Assembly: GCF_019884725.1 (NCBI RefSeq)
Contig: NZ_CP082322.1
Coordinates: forward strand, 2,728,001 to 2,792,000
Origin: Leucobacter tenebrionis
Lineage (GTDB): Bacteria > Actinomycetota > Actinomycetes > Actinomycetales > Microbacteriaceae
Length of the DNA stretch: 64,000 nt
Reading direction: 5' to 3'
Made by a program: the position numbers and the translations under genes. The notes below the pieces were generated by a model. The model was not told where the DNA came from. It saw only the letters and a list, made by a program, of their open reading frames with translations, and searched no databases. Shown here one piece after another: positions 29,258 through 37,506 of the stretch. Every line of letters begins with the position of its first letter. Within the stretch, counting starts at the first letter, position 1.

Positions 29258-30601
29258 ATGCGAATCTCCGTGATCGGGTGCGGCTACCTCGGGGCGGTGC
29301 ATGCGGCGGCCATGACGTCCATCGGCCACGAGGCGATCGGCATCGATGTCGATGAGGGGCGGATCCGCCTGCTTTCGGGCGGGGAAGCCCCATTCTTCGA
29401 GCCGGGCCTCGAAGACCTGCTGCAGGCGGGTCTCGCGTCCGGCCGTCTGCGGTTCTCGACCGATATGCGCGATGCCGCCGATGCAGCCGTGCACTTCATC
29501 GCGGTGGGCACACCGCAGCAGCGCGACGGCCAGGGGGCCGACCTGGAGCACCTGGATCGCGCGGTCGAACAGCTCTGCGGGGTCGTGAAGCCGGGAGATC
29601 TCGTCGTCGGGAAGTCCACGGTGCCGGTCGGCACCGCGGCGGATCTCGCCGATCGGCTGGCGCCTCTCGGCGTCACCGTGGTGTGGAATCCGGAGTTCCT
29701 ACGCGAGGGTTGGGCGGTGAAAGACACGGTGTCGCCGGATCGCATCGTGGTCGGAGTGCCGGTCTCGAGCGGCGAGGAGATCTCGCGAGGCGCGCCCACC
29801 GCCGACGGACTCCGCGCCGCGGACGTGCTGCGCGAGGTCTACGCCCCCGCCATCGAGGGAGGGACGCCGTTCCTCGTCACCGACTACGCGACGGCCGAGC
29901 TCGTGAAGGTCGCGGCCAACGCCTTCCTCGCGACCAAGGTCTCGTTCATCAACGCGATGGCAGAGATCGCCGAGATCACGGGCGCCGATGTCACTCGCCT
30001 AGCCGATGCTCTCGGCCACGATGAGCGAATCGGCCGCCGCTTTCTCGGCGCGGGCATCGGCTTCGGCGGCGGATGCCTGCCCAAGGACATCCGCGCCTTC
30101 GTCGCGCGCGCCGAAGAGCTGGGCCGGGGCAGCGCACTCTCGTTCCTGCGCGAGGTGGACGCGATCAACCTGCGCCGTCGCGAGCGAGCCGTATCGCTCG
30201 CCGTCCGCGCCTGCGGCGGCTCCGTCTACGAGCGCCGCGTCGCGGTGCTCGGAGCGGCCTTCAAGCCGCACTCCGATGATGTGCGCGATTCACCGGCCCT
30301 CGACGTCGCCTCTCGGCTGCGCGGACTGGGTGCCCGGGTCACAGTGACCGATCCGGCCGCGATCGACAACGCCCGCCGCACCCATCCGCAGCTCGACTAC
30401 GAGACGGACCTCGACTCGACGCTCAACGATGCGGACGTCGTCGTCGTGGTCACGGAGTGGGACGAGTACCGCCGTGGACTCTCTCCGGAGCACGCGGCGT
30501 CGCTCGTCTCAGCCCGCGCGGTCGTCGACGGACGCAACTGCCTCGACGCGGCCGCCTGGAGGGCCGCAGGCTGGAAGTACTACGGCATGGGGCGTCCCTG
30601 A
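29258..30601 (+). CDS. UDP-glucose/GDP-mannose dehydrogenase family protein
   Basis: A 447-aa protein with GGGAAAGGGG before the ATG at 29258. N-terminal Rossmann fold MRISVIGCGYLGAVHAAAM, then VGKSTVPVGT, WNPEFLREG and NAFLATKVSFINAMAEI. The catalytic Cys lies in GIGFGGGCLPKD near residue 272. C-terminal UDP-binding domain (VLGAAFKPHSDDVRDSPA). It oxidises a nucleotide-activated sugar to the uronic acid with two NAD+. The gene is next to, though divergent or convergent with, a glycan operon at 31-38.7 kb, which may use its product. GCGYLGAVHA is a common form in actinobacteria. Confidence 0.9.
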   Translation: MRISVIGCGYLGAVHAAAMTSIGHEAIGIDVDEGRIRLLSGGEAPFFEPGLEDLLQAGLASGRLRFSTDMRDAADAAVHFIAVGTPQQRDGQGADLEHLDRAVEQLCGVVKPGDLVVGKSTVPVGTAADLADRLAPLGVTVVWNPEFLREGWAVKDTVSPDRIVVGVPVSSGEEISRGAPTADGLRAADVLREVYAPAIEGGTPFLVTDYATAELVKVAANAFLATKVSFINAMAEIAEITGADVTRLADALGHDERIGRRFLGAGIGFGGGCLPKDIRAFVARAEELGRGSALSFLREVDAINLRRRERAVSLAVRACGGSVYERRVAVLGAAFKPHSDDVRDSPALDVASRLRGLGARVTVTDPAAIDNARRTHPQLDYETDLDSTLNDADVVVVVTEWDEYRRGLSPEHAASLVSARAVVDGRNCLDAAAWRAAGWKYYGMGRP

Positions 30602-30636
30602 AGCCTGACGACGAAAGCCTCTATCGATGCGACTTC

Positions 30637-30999
30637 TCAATCGTCGTCGAAGTCGTCGAGGTCATCGTCCGTGTCGTCATCGTCCCAGTCGTCGTCATCG
30701 TCATCGGAGACGTCGACGGGTGGGGGAGCCACCGGCTCCTGGGGCTGCGGATCGGTCTGCGGCGGCGCGGGCGTCTCGGCCGGGGGCTCCTCCGAGACGG
30801 GATCGGAGACGGGATCGGCCGGGGGCTCCGGCGATGGTGTCGCCGGAGCCGACGGTGCGATGAACGGCTCCTTCTCGAGGACCGTGCGCTGGGGGCCGGG
30901 GTTCATCGCGGCGGCGACGCTGACGGCGCCGATGAGGATCGCTCCGGCGCTGAGTGCTGTCGCTCCGGCGAGCAGCATCCCGTTCCGCTTCATGCCCAT
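30637..30999 (-). CDS. Exported or membrane-anchored protein with Pro/Asp-rich tail
   Basis: A 120-aa protein with GGAG 9 nt before the ATG at 30999. The N-terminus MGMKRNGMLLAGATALSAGAILIGAVSVAAAM is a signal peptide or anchor (residues 8-32). A Pro/Glu-rich spacer follows, and the last 20 residues are almost only Asp with one Trp. Such an acidic tail could bind Ca2+ or other cations on the outside. No known domain. It lies directly downstream of the kinase gene of the glycan operon on the same strand, 43 nt away, and could be its last gene. Confidence 0.65.
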   Translation of the reverse strand: MGMKRNGMLLAGATALSAGAILIGAVSVAAAMNPGPQRTVLEKEPFIAPSAPATPSPEPPADPVSDPVSEEPPAETPAPPQTDPQPQEPVAPPPVDVSDDDDDDWDDDDTDDDLDDFDDD

Positions 31000-31042
31000 T
31001 GTGCTCGGCTCCTTCGCTGCGGTTGCATCCGCTTCCAGACTC

Positions 31043-32170
31043 TCATGTTCGCTCGCTCATCTCAGCCTCGATGTGCTCCCAGACCAGCTGCGCGGCTGAT
31101 CGCCGGGATGGCCGCAGTGCGTTGACGCAGGCGACGCGCAGAAGCGACGCGGTGCGCCACGCCGTGAGGCGCGTCGCGTCGATCCCGATCGCTGCGGCGA
31201 CTTCCGCCAGAGTGATGAGCGCCGTCTCGGCCCGCTCCCGCGGCCAGTTCCCCCGGCGCACGGCGAACTCGACGTGCGCCGCGAGGTTGCCGAGATCGAG
31301 GGCGGGATCGGCGCGGGCGCAGGTGTCGAGGTCGATCAGGCCGACGCCCTCGTCGGGGTGCCACAGCAGCTGTCCGTCGTGCAGGTCCCGGTGCGACAGC
31401 GCCGACGGTGCACTCGCGGCTTCGAGTCCTGCGGCGACGCGCTCGGCCGTGCGCACGACGGAGGCGCCGAGCACGTCCGCACCGTGCAGCGCCCATTCAC
31501 GAAGCACAGCGGTCTCCTCGGCGACGTCGTGGACGGGCAGCTCCGACGGCGGTTCGCAGGCCGCCGCAGCCAGCCAGCCCTCGGACCAGGAGTGCCACGC
31601 GGCACGCCACTCCGAGTCGCTCAGTTCGGGATCCGCCCCCATCTCCGAGAAGGATCTGCCTCGCAGCGGGCTGAAGCAGACCACCGAGGCGCTGTCGAGC
31701 TCCGTCGGCACCACCGTCGGCACACGGAGGCCCGCCGAGAACGCCCGGCCCCGCCCGTGGGCCTCCGTGATCCGCTGGGCCCGCTTGCGCGGCACGACCT
31801 TGGCGTAACCGTCGCCCGAGTCGAGGCGCACCACCGCCCGTCTGCCCGGGCGATGGGAGATCAGGCGCCCATGCGCGACGGTCTCTCCGAGCGCGGGGAG
31901 CCCCGGATCCTCGTCGGGTGCGAGCAGCTCGACGGTGCCCGCGGCATCGATGTAGCCGCCGCGCACTGTTCCGCGATGGCTCGCCTCGAGGGGGCGCCTG
32001 GGATCGAGGCCTCGTGGGGGCCACACCCGCTCGATCGTCCACGCGCGCCCGGCTACGACGACCGCGGCGGGCGCGGGAACCGGAACGAGGGCGGGATTCG
32101 GCGTGGGCGCCGCCGTGGGCGCGGGATCCGAGCGGGGTCCGGGATCAGGGATGACGGCCGAGGGAGTCAT
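31043..32170 (-). CDS. APH/ChoK-fold phosphotransferase
   Basis: A 375-aa protein that starts at the ATG at 32170, overlapping the previous stop (ATGA). The frame stays open farther upstream but only as a shadow of the other kinase gene. The catalytic loop is LSHRDLHDGQLLWH with Asp as base, followed by GVGLIDLDTCARADPALDLGN, the metal-binding DxD region of aminoglycoside/choline kinases. The N-terminal 40 residues are Pro/Ala-rich and probably disordered. Its operon partners are another such kinase, an ABC exporter and three glycosyltransferases, so the acceptor is more likely a sugar or glycoconjugate than an antibiotic. Confidence 0.85.
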   Translation of the reverse strand: MTPSAVIPDPGPRSDPAPTAAPTPNPALVPVPAPAAVVVAGRAWTIERVWPPRGLDPRRPLEASHRGTVRGGYIDAAGTVELLAPDEDPGLPALGETVAHGRLISHRPGRRAVVRLDSGDGYAKVVPRKRAQRITEAHGRGRAFSAGLRVPTVVPTELDSASVVCFSPLRGRSFSEMGADPELSDSEWRAAWHSWSEGWLAAAACEPPSELPVHDVAEETAVLREWALHGADVLGASVVRTAERVAAGLEAASAPSALSHRDLHDGQLLWHPDEGVGLIDLDTCARADPALDLGNLAAHVEFAVRRGNWPRERAETALITLAEVAAAIGIDATRLTAWRTASLLRVACVNALRPSRRSAAQLVWEHIEAEMSERT

Positions 32171-33279
32171 AGCAGCGCCTCCTCGGCCCGGGCGACCGCC
32201 CGCTCGATCCCCGAGGGCCAGTCGGCCTCGCCGCTGCGGAAGGGCTCTGTCGCCCGCAGCAGGACGGCGAGCGATCGCCAGACGGGGAGGGAGCGCCGAT
32301 CGATCCTGCCGCCCGCCTCGCGATAGCCGTCGAGCAGGGCCGGGTCGCCGCCGCAGGCCAGGTATGTACCGAGGTCGTATTCGGGCGGCGCGGCCACCGC
32401 CCGATCGAGATCGATGATGCGCACCTCTCGCCCGTCGGTGAGCACCTGATCCGCCGACCAATCCCCGTGGGAGAGCACGCCCGAGCCGCCCCCGCGCAGT
32501 TCCGAGAGCGTCGCCCCCAGACGTTCCAACTGGCCGGAGAGCTGCGGCAGCAGCGCCGTGACCGCCGTGATCGCGGTGCGGGTGAGCCTCGCGGGGTCGA
32601 GCGCAGACAGCGGCAACCCGTCGGGGGCGAGGGCGTGCACGCCGGCGAGCGCCTCGCCCGCCTGCCGAGCGAGCCCCGCCGCGTTGCTGTGGGAGAGGTC
32701 GCCGACGCCCCACCACGGGCAGCTCGTAACGCCCTCGGCGAGTTGCTCGGGAACGAGCACGGGGAGGCCGCGCTCCGCGAGGACCCTCGCGATGACGGGC
32801 GAGGCCGATCCCGCATCGGCCGTGATCTTGAGCGCCTGCCGCCCGTCGCGCAGCACGAGGCGGCGCAGGGGATTGTAGCGGATCACCGTCGCCCCGCCGA
32901 ACGCCGGTGCGGCGGCGTCGAACGCGCGCGCGAGCGGCCTGACGAGCAGGCGGTCGGCGTGCGCCGGGCCCGCCAGAGCGCGCGGGGAGAGCACGATCGC
33001 CTCGGCACCCGCGAGCCTGGCCCGGGATCTGCTCTTCTCGAGCTTCACCGGATCGGAGTACGAGACGACCCAGAACCGTCCGCCCTCGCGAGCGCGTACC
33101 GCCGCCACGACCGACGCTCCGGGCTTGTAGCGCAGCCGCTCGACGACCGTCTCGAAGCCGAGCGCCTCGTCGCGGAGCCTTCCGTCGATCACGAGAGGAA
33201 GGTCGGGCAGCGCGGGGTCCCGCGCCGCCAGAGCGCGCAGGGACTCCGCCGCCGACGGGATAGCGAACGACCCGCTCAT
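32167..33279 (-). CDS. APH-fold phosphotransferase
   Basis: A 370-aa protein. Catalytic loop LSHGDWSADQVL and then REVRIIDLDRAVAAPPEYDLG, the second metal-binding motif of the aminoglycoside phosphotransferase fold. The N-terminal half (about 1-150) holds an N-lobe-like region with LRYKPGASVVAAVRA and DGRQALKITADA. The ATG overlaps the exporter gene stop and the stop overlaps the next kinase, so the three are translated as a chain. It differs enough from its neighbour that the two likely act on different substrates, though this is inference. Confidence 0.83.
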   Translation of the reverse strand: MSGSFAIPSAAESLRALAARDPALPDLPLVIDGRLRDEALGFETVVERLRYKPGASVVAAVRAREGGRFWVVSYSDPVKLEKSRSRARLAGAEAIVLSPRALAGPAHADRLLVRPLARAFDAAAPAFGGATVIRYNPLRRLVLRDGRQALKITADAGSASPVIARVLAERGLPVLVPEQLAEGVTSCPWWGVGDLSHSNAAGLARQAGEALAGVHALAPDGLPLSALDPARLTRTAITAVTALLPQLSGQLERLGATLSELRGGGSGVLSHGDWSADQVLTDGREVRIIDLDRAVAAPPEYDLGTYLACGGDPALLDGYREAGGRIDRRSLPVWRSLAVLLRATEPFRSGEADWPSGIERAVARAEEALL

Positions 33280-35099
33280 GCCGGCCTCCGATCGGAGGGC
33301 GCTGCCGAGCCGGTCGCGCGCATCCAGCGCGAGAGACGCGACTGTCTGTCGGCGAGCAGCGAGAGCGGCCCGCCGTCTTCGACGATGCGACCGTCCTCGA
33401 TCCAGAGAATACGATCCGCGCCGCGGATCGCCGCGGGATCGTGGGTCACGGAGATCGTGGTCCTCCCGGCCGTGAGCTCGGCGATCGACGCCGATACCTG
33501 CTCCTTGGACGCCGGGTCGAGCCCCGTCGTGGCCTCATCGAGGATGACGATGGGCGCATCGCGCAGCAGCGCTCGGGCGATCGCGATCCGCTGACGCTGG
33601 CCTCCCGAGAGCGTGCCGCCGCGGTCGCCGAGCTCGGTATCGTACCCGTCGGGCAGCGCCCTGATGAAGTCGTCGGCGAGCGCTCGGCGCGCGGCCGCGA
33701 CGACCTCTTCATCGGTCGCTTCGAGCCTGCCGAGGCGGATGTTCTCACGCACCGTCGTGGCGAACAGCACCGACTCCTGCAGCACTACCGAGGCGCTGCC
33801 GCGGATGCTGGCGAGCGTGGCCTCGCGCAGATCCACGCCGTCGATGGCGACAGCACCCCGCAACGGGTCGGACGCGCGGGTGATGAGCCCGACCAGGGTC
33901 GACTTGCCCGCTCCGGACGGGCCCAGCAGGCAGACCGAGCTCCCGGCCGGGATCTCGAGCGAGAGCCCGCGGAAGAGCGGCCGTCCGCGCCCGTCGTCGA
34001 CGTCCACATCCGTGAATGAGATCGAACCGCGCACCTCGCGAAGCGGGCGCGCGCCCGGCCTGTCGGCGATGTCGACGGGTTCGTCGAGCAGATCCGCCAC
34101 GCGCTCGCCCGAGGCGACGGCGCGGGCGATGCGTCCGGTGTGCTTCGCGAGGTCCTTCAGCGGTCGGAGCGCGAGCTTGAGGTAGGTGGTGAAGATCACC
34201 AGGTCGCCGGGGGTGAGCGCTCCCTCGATCACTCTGAGCCCACCGATGACGAGCACGAGCGCGAGGCCGGCGCCGACGATCACATCGGTGCCGCGCTCCA
34301 GTGCGGCGGCGAGGCGCTTCGATGCGACTCCCTGCCCGAGGGCTCGGCGGTTGCCCTGCTCGAATGCCCGGCCGCGGTGCGGTTCGAGGCCGTACGCCTG
34401 CACCACGCGGATCGCCCCGAACGTCTCTGCTGCGGTGTTCGCCAGGTCGCCCTCGCTGCGTCGAGTGCGCTTCGCCGCCGCGGCGATCCGCGGTGCGCCT
34501 CGCCGCGAGAGCAGCAGATAGGCGAGCACGGCGACGGCGACGACGCCGGCGAGCAACGGGTCCATGAAGGCCATCACCACGGCCAGCACGACGAGGGTGA
34601 TCGCGTTGCCGATCAGCGGCAGCCCGGCAGTGACAGTGGCGTCTTGCAGCCGCCCGACATCGCCGACGAGGCGCTGCACGTTGTCGCCGTGGGGAGCGCG
34701 CGAGTGATACCGCAGTCCGAGCGACTGCAGGTGCTGGAACACCCGGGAGCGGAGCTGCGTTGCGATCCGCGAGCCCGCGAGGGCGAAGGCGACCGTGGAG
34801 CAGTACTGGGCGACGGCGCGGAGTCCGACGATGCCGAGCAGCAGCAGTCCGCAGGAGAGCAGAAGCTGCAGTCCGGCTCCCGCCGTGCCGGCGTTCGCAC
34901 CGCCTGTGGCTCCGAGGCTGACGCTCACGGCATCGATGACGAATTTGATCGGCCACGGTTCGAGCACGCGCAGCGCGACCTCGCCCAGCAGTGCGAGCAC
35001 CCCGCCCGTGAGCAGGAGGCGGTTGCCGCGCAGGTGCGGGCGCGCGAGAGACAGCGTGCGCCGCAGGGCGCCCGGCTGCGTGGGGGCGGCCCGCCTCAT
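33276..35099 (-). CDS. ABC exporter, fused membrane and ATPase domains
   Basis: A 607-aa half-transporter. The membrane domain has six TM segments (about 25-330), and the ATPase has Walker A GPSGAGKST, Q-loop VVLQESVLFATTVREN, signature LSGGQRQRIAIARAL, Walker B IVILDEATTGLDP and the H-loop SVTHDP. This is the ABCB/MsbA-like type that works as a homodimer and exports lipids, glycolipids, peptides or small molecules. It is central in an operon with three glycosyltransferases and two kinases, so its likely cargo is the product of that pathway. Overlaps its neighbours on both sides by 4 nt. Confidence 0.9.
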   Translation of the reverse strand: MRRAAPTQPGALRRTLSLARPHLRGNRLLLTGGVLALLGEVALRVLEPWPIKFVIDAVSVSLGATGGANAGTAGAGLQLLLSCGLLLLGIVGLRAVAQYCSTVAFALAGSRIATQLRSRVFQHLQSLGLRYHSRAPHGDNVQRLVGDVGRLQDATVTAGLPLIGNAITLVVLAVVMAFMDPLLAGVVAVAVLAYLLLSRRGAPRIAAAAKRTRRSEGDLANTAAETFGAIRVVQAYGLEPHRGRAFEQGNRRALGQGVASKRLAAALERGTDVIVGAGLALVLVIGGLRVIEGALTPGDLVIFTTYLKLALRPLKDLAKHTGRIARAVASGERVADLLDEPVDIADRPGARPLREVRGSISFTDVDVDDGRGRPLFRGLSLEIPAGSSVCLLGPSGAGKSTLVGLITRASDPLRGAVAIDGVDLREATLASIRGSASVVLQESVLFATTVRENIRLGRLEATDEEVVAAARRALADDFIRALPDGYDTELGDRGGTLSGGQRQRIAIARALLRDAPIVILDEATTGLDPASKEQVSASIAELTAGRTTISVTHDPAAIRGADRILWIEDGRIVEDGGPLSLLADRQSRLSRWMRATGSAAPSDRRPA

Positions 35100-36262
35100 C
35101 GGCTGTTCTCCGTTCGCGCGGATCGCGAGGGCGCGGATCGGCTGCGAGTATGCCCCTCGGCCGTGAGCGAGCCGAGAATGCCGGCGAGCACCCGGTCCCA
35201 GTCGTGTCGCTCCACGGCCTGCTCGCGAGCAGCGGTTCCCAGGGTGCGAGCCAGATCACGGTCATCGCGCAGCATGCGCACTGCCCGGCGAAGCTCTCGG
35301 GGGTCACCGGGAGGCACGAGCAGGCCGTTGCGCCCGTGGGTGAGGATCGCAGGCAGCTGACCGCAATCGGACGCCACGATCGCGAGCCCCGCGGCGAGGT
35401 ACTCGTAGACCTTGAGGGGTGAGAAATAGTCGTCGGCCTCGGCCGGATACGGGGCGAGGCCCACGTGCATTCCCGCGAGCACCTCGGCCACGCGAGCGTG
35501 CGGCACGGCGCCGAGCCAGCGCACAGACGCACCCGTCTCGGCTGCGCGCTGCTCCAGGGCCTCGCGTTCCGGCCCGTCTCCGAGCACCGTGAACTCGACG
35601 CCGTCGAGACCCGCGAGCGCGTCGATCGCGGTGCCCACGCCGTGCCAGGGTTTGAGAGAGCCGAGAAACACGACCCGCAGCGGACCATCGGGGAACCGAG
35701 CGGATGAGAAGCTCCGGGTGTCGACCCCGTTCGGAGCGATGAGCGGGGCAGGGGCTCCCCGCGAGGACGCCCAGCGGGCCACGGCGCCCGAGACGCACGC
35801 GACCACGGAGGCGCGCGAGAACAGGCGCTGCGTGGACGCCTCCGCCTCGGCGCCGTCCACGAGAGAGCGGTGGGTGCGCTGCTCCTCGATGAGCGGCGCG
35901 TTCACCTCCACCACGGAGGGGACGCCGATCCGGTCGCCGACCTGCGCGGCGGCGTCGGAGAACAGGGAGTACCGCTCGTAGACGAGATCGCATCCGTCAT
36001 CGGCGGCCCGTGCGGCGAGCGCGGCAGCGGCCTTCGCGACGGCTCGCTCGCGCTCCGCCACGTCACCGCGGGGGATGCCGTGCTCGATGATCCGAGCCCC
36101 GCCCAGGGCTTCCGGGTCTCCGTCGCCGCGGCGAGTGCAGTATACGGTCACGGTGTCCCCGCGCCTCAGGAAGGCGCGCACGATCTGCTGCACGTGCACG
36201 GAGGCCCCCTTCGATCCGAGAACGGGGATGCCGGGGTCGGCGCACAGATAGGCGACGCGCAT
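35096..36262 (-). CDS. Glycosyltransferase family 4 protein
   Basis: A 388-aa protein that starts at the ATG at 36262, overlapping the previous gene stop. GT-B fold: the N-terminal domain MRVAYLCADPGIPVLGSKGASVHVQQIVRAFLRRGD with a Gly-rich loop, and a C-terminal domain PLRVVFLGSLKPWHGV, then YFSPLKVYEYLAAGLAIVASDCG, the E-x7-E-like motif of GT4. Transfers a sugar from a nucleotide donor with retention. The C-terminal 15 residues are Ser/Arg-rich. The acceptor is unknown. Confidence 0.88.
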   Translation of the reverse strand: MRVAYLCADPGIPVLGSKGASVHVQQIVRAFLRRGDTVTVYCTRRGDGDPEALGGARIIEHGIPRGDVAERERAVAKAAAALAARAADDGCDLVYERYSLFSDAAAQVGDRIGVPSVVEVNAPLIEEQRTHRSLVDGAEAEASTQRLFSRASVVACVSGAVARWASSRGAPAPLIAPNGVDTRSFSSARFPDGPLRVVFLGSLKPWHGVGTAIDALAGLDGVEFTVLGDGPEREALEQRAAETGASVRWLGAVPHARVAEVLAGMHVGLAPYPAEADDYFSPLKVYEYLAAGLAIVASDCGQLPAILTHGRNGLLVPPGDPRELRRAVRMLRDDRDLARTLGTAAREQAVERHDWDRVLAGILGSLTAEGHTRSRSAPSRSARTENSR

Positions 36263-37506
36263 CACGACACCGCCGCCCGGGTGACGGTGCCCGCGGTCAG
36301 ATCGGCGTGCCGTGCGGCCGTGAGCCGCACGTCGTGGTGCAACTCGACCAGTTCCCGCGCGCCGCGGGCGAGCGCCGTCACATCGGTTCTCCCGGTGGCG
36401 ATGCGCTCGAGCGCCGCGACGAGCCCGTCTCGGTCGCCGGGCTCGCACAGCAGTCCGGTCTCGCCGTCGATGACCACCTCGGGGATGCCGGTCACCCGGG
36501 TCGAGACGCAGGGCACGCCCGAGGCCATCGCCTCGAGCAGCACGGTCGGTAGACCGTCGGCGTTGCCATCGGAGCCGACGACGCACGGGGCGACGAACAC
36601 ATCGGCCTCGCGCAGCAGGGCCGCGACCCCGTCTTGTGGCAGCGGGCCGGTCATGCGCACGATCGCTTCGAGGCCGAGGTAGCGGATGCGCTCGGAGAGC
36701 GGATCGGCCAGTTCTCCGCCGCCCGCGAGGGTGACAAGCATCGGCACACCTCGGGCGTGCAACTCGGCCACGGCCTCGATGAGCACATCGAAGCCCTTCT
36801 TCTCGACGAGGCGCCCGACCGCTGCGATGCGCAGCGGGCCCTCGTGGGGCATCGGCGCGCGATACCGGAATCGATCGAGTTCGACCGCGTTCGGTACGAG
36901 GTGGATGCGCTCCGCGTACTCGGGCGCGAGCCTGCCCAGGAAGCGCGCGTTGAAGCGGCTCACGGTCGCCACATAGCGGGCGCCTGCGATCTTGCGGCGC
37001 AGCAGCTCGAGGTCGACGTCGTCGTGGAAGATGTCTTTCGCGTGCGCGGTGAAGGAGTACGGGATGCCGGTGAGGAGGCTCGCGAGACGCGCTACGGTCG
37101 TCGCGCCGCTCGCGAAGTGCGCGTGCAGGTGCTCGAGACCCGCGCGGCGGGCGTGCGCGGCAAGGGCGATGGCCTGCACGGCCTCGTCGGCGTCGGCGTC
37201 GAGCAGTTCGGGCAGCGCCTTGCCGATGGCTGCCGCGAGATGAGGGTCGGCGGCGGCTGTGCGGATCGTCTCCCAGAACGCCGACGGCCGGGTCGGCCGC
37301 GGCAGGTACGTGACGGGGGCGGCGACCCTCGCGAGCTCGGGGTGGAACCGTGGGTCGTCGGACGGGCGCAGCGCGAACACCTCGAACGTCTCCCCGGCGG
37401 CTTCGCGCGCGATGAGCTCGGAGACGATGAAGGTCTCCGAGAAGCGGGGGTAGACCTTCACCACGTATCCGACGCGTGCGCGGTTCGGCGCGAATTCAGA
37501 CGGCAA
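36262..37506 (-). CDS. Glycosyltransferase family 4 protein (colanic-acid WcaL/AmsK-like)
   Basis: A 414-aa protein. I take the TTG at 37506 as the start because AGGGGAGG lies 8 nt upstream; no ATG is suitable and the frame beyond is a shadow of the previous gene, which it overlaps by 11 nt. GT-B features: RVGYVVKVYPRFSETFIVSEL, HAHFASGATTVA, SFTAHAKDIFHDD, then LRIAAVGRLVEKKGFDVLIEAV and the GLPTVLLEAMASGVPCVSTRVTGIPE donor-site motif. The SETFI segment is typical for exopolysaccharide GTs. It is the second gene of the operon. Confidence 0.87.
   Translation of the reverse strand: MPSEFAPNRARVGYVVKVYPRFSETFIVSELIAREAAGETFEVFALRPSDDPRFHPELARVAAPVTYLPRPTRPSAFWETIRTAAADPHLAAAIGKALPELLDADADEAVQAIALAAHARRAGLEHLHAHFASGATTVARLASLLTGIPYSFTAHAKDIFHDDVDLELLRRKIAGARYVATVSRFNARFLGRLAPEYAERIHLVPNAVELDRFRYRAPMPHEGPLRIAAVGRLVEKKGFDVLIEAVAELHARGVPMLVTLAGGGELADPLSERIRYLGLEAIVRMTGPLPQDGVAALLREADVFVAPCVVGSDGNADGLPTVLLEAMASGVPCVSTRVTGIPEVVIDGETGLLCEPGDRDGLVAALERIATGRTDVTALARGARELVELHHDVRLTAARHADLTAGTVTRAAVS

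Noticed and set aside
31043-32716. A 557-codon version of the second kinase
   Set aside because: The extension is antiparallel-frame shadow of the other kinase gene; ATG at 32170 with ATGA overlap is the natural start.
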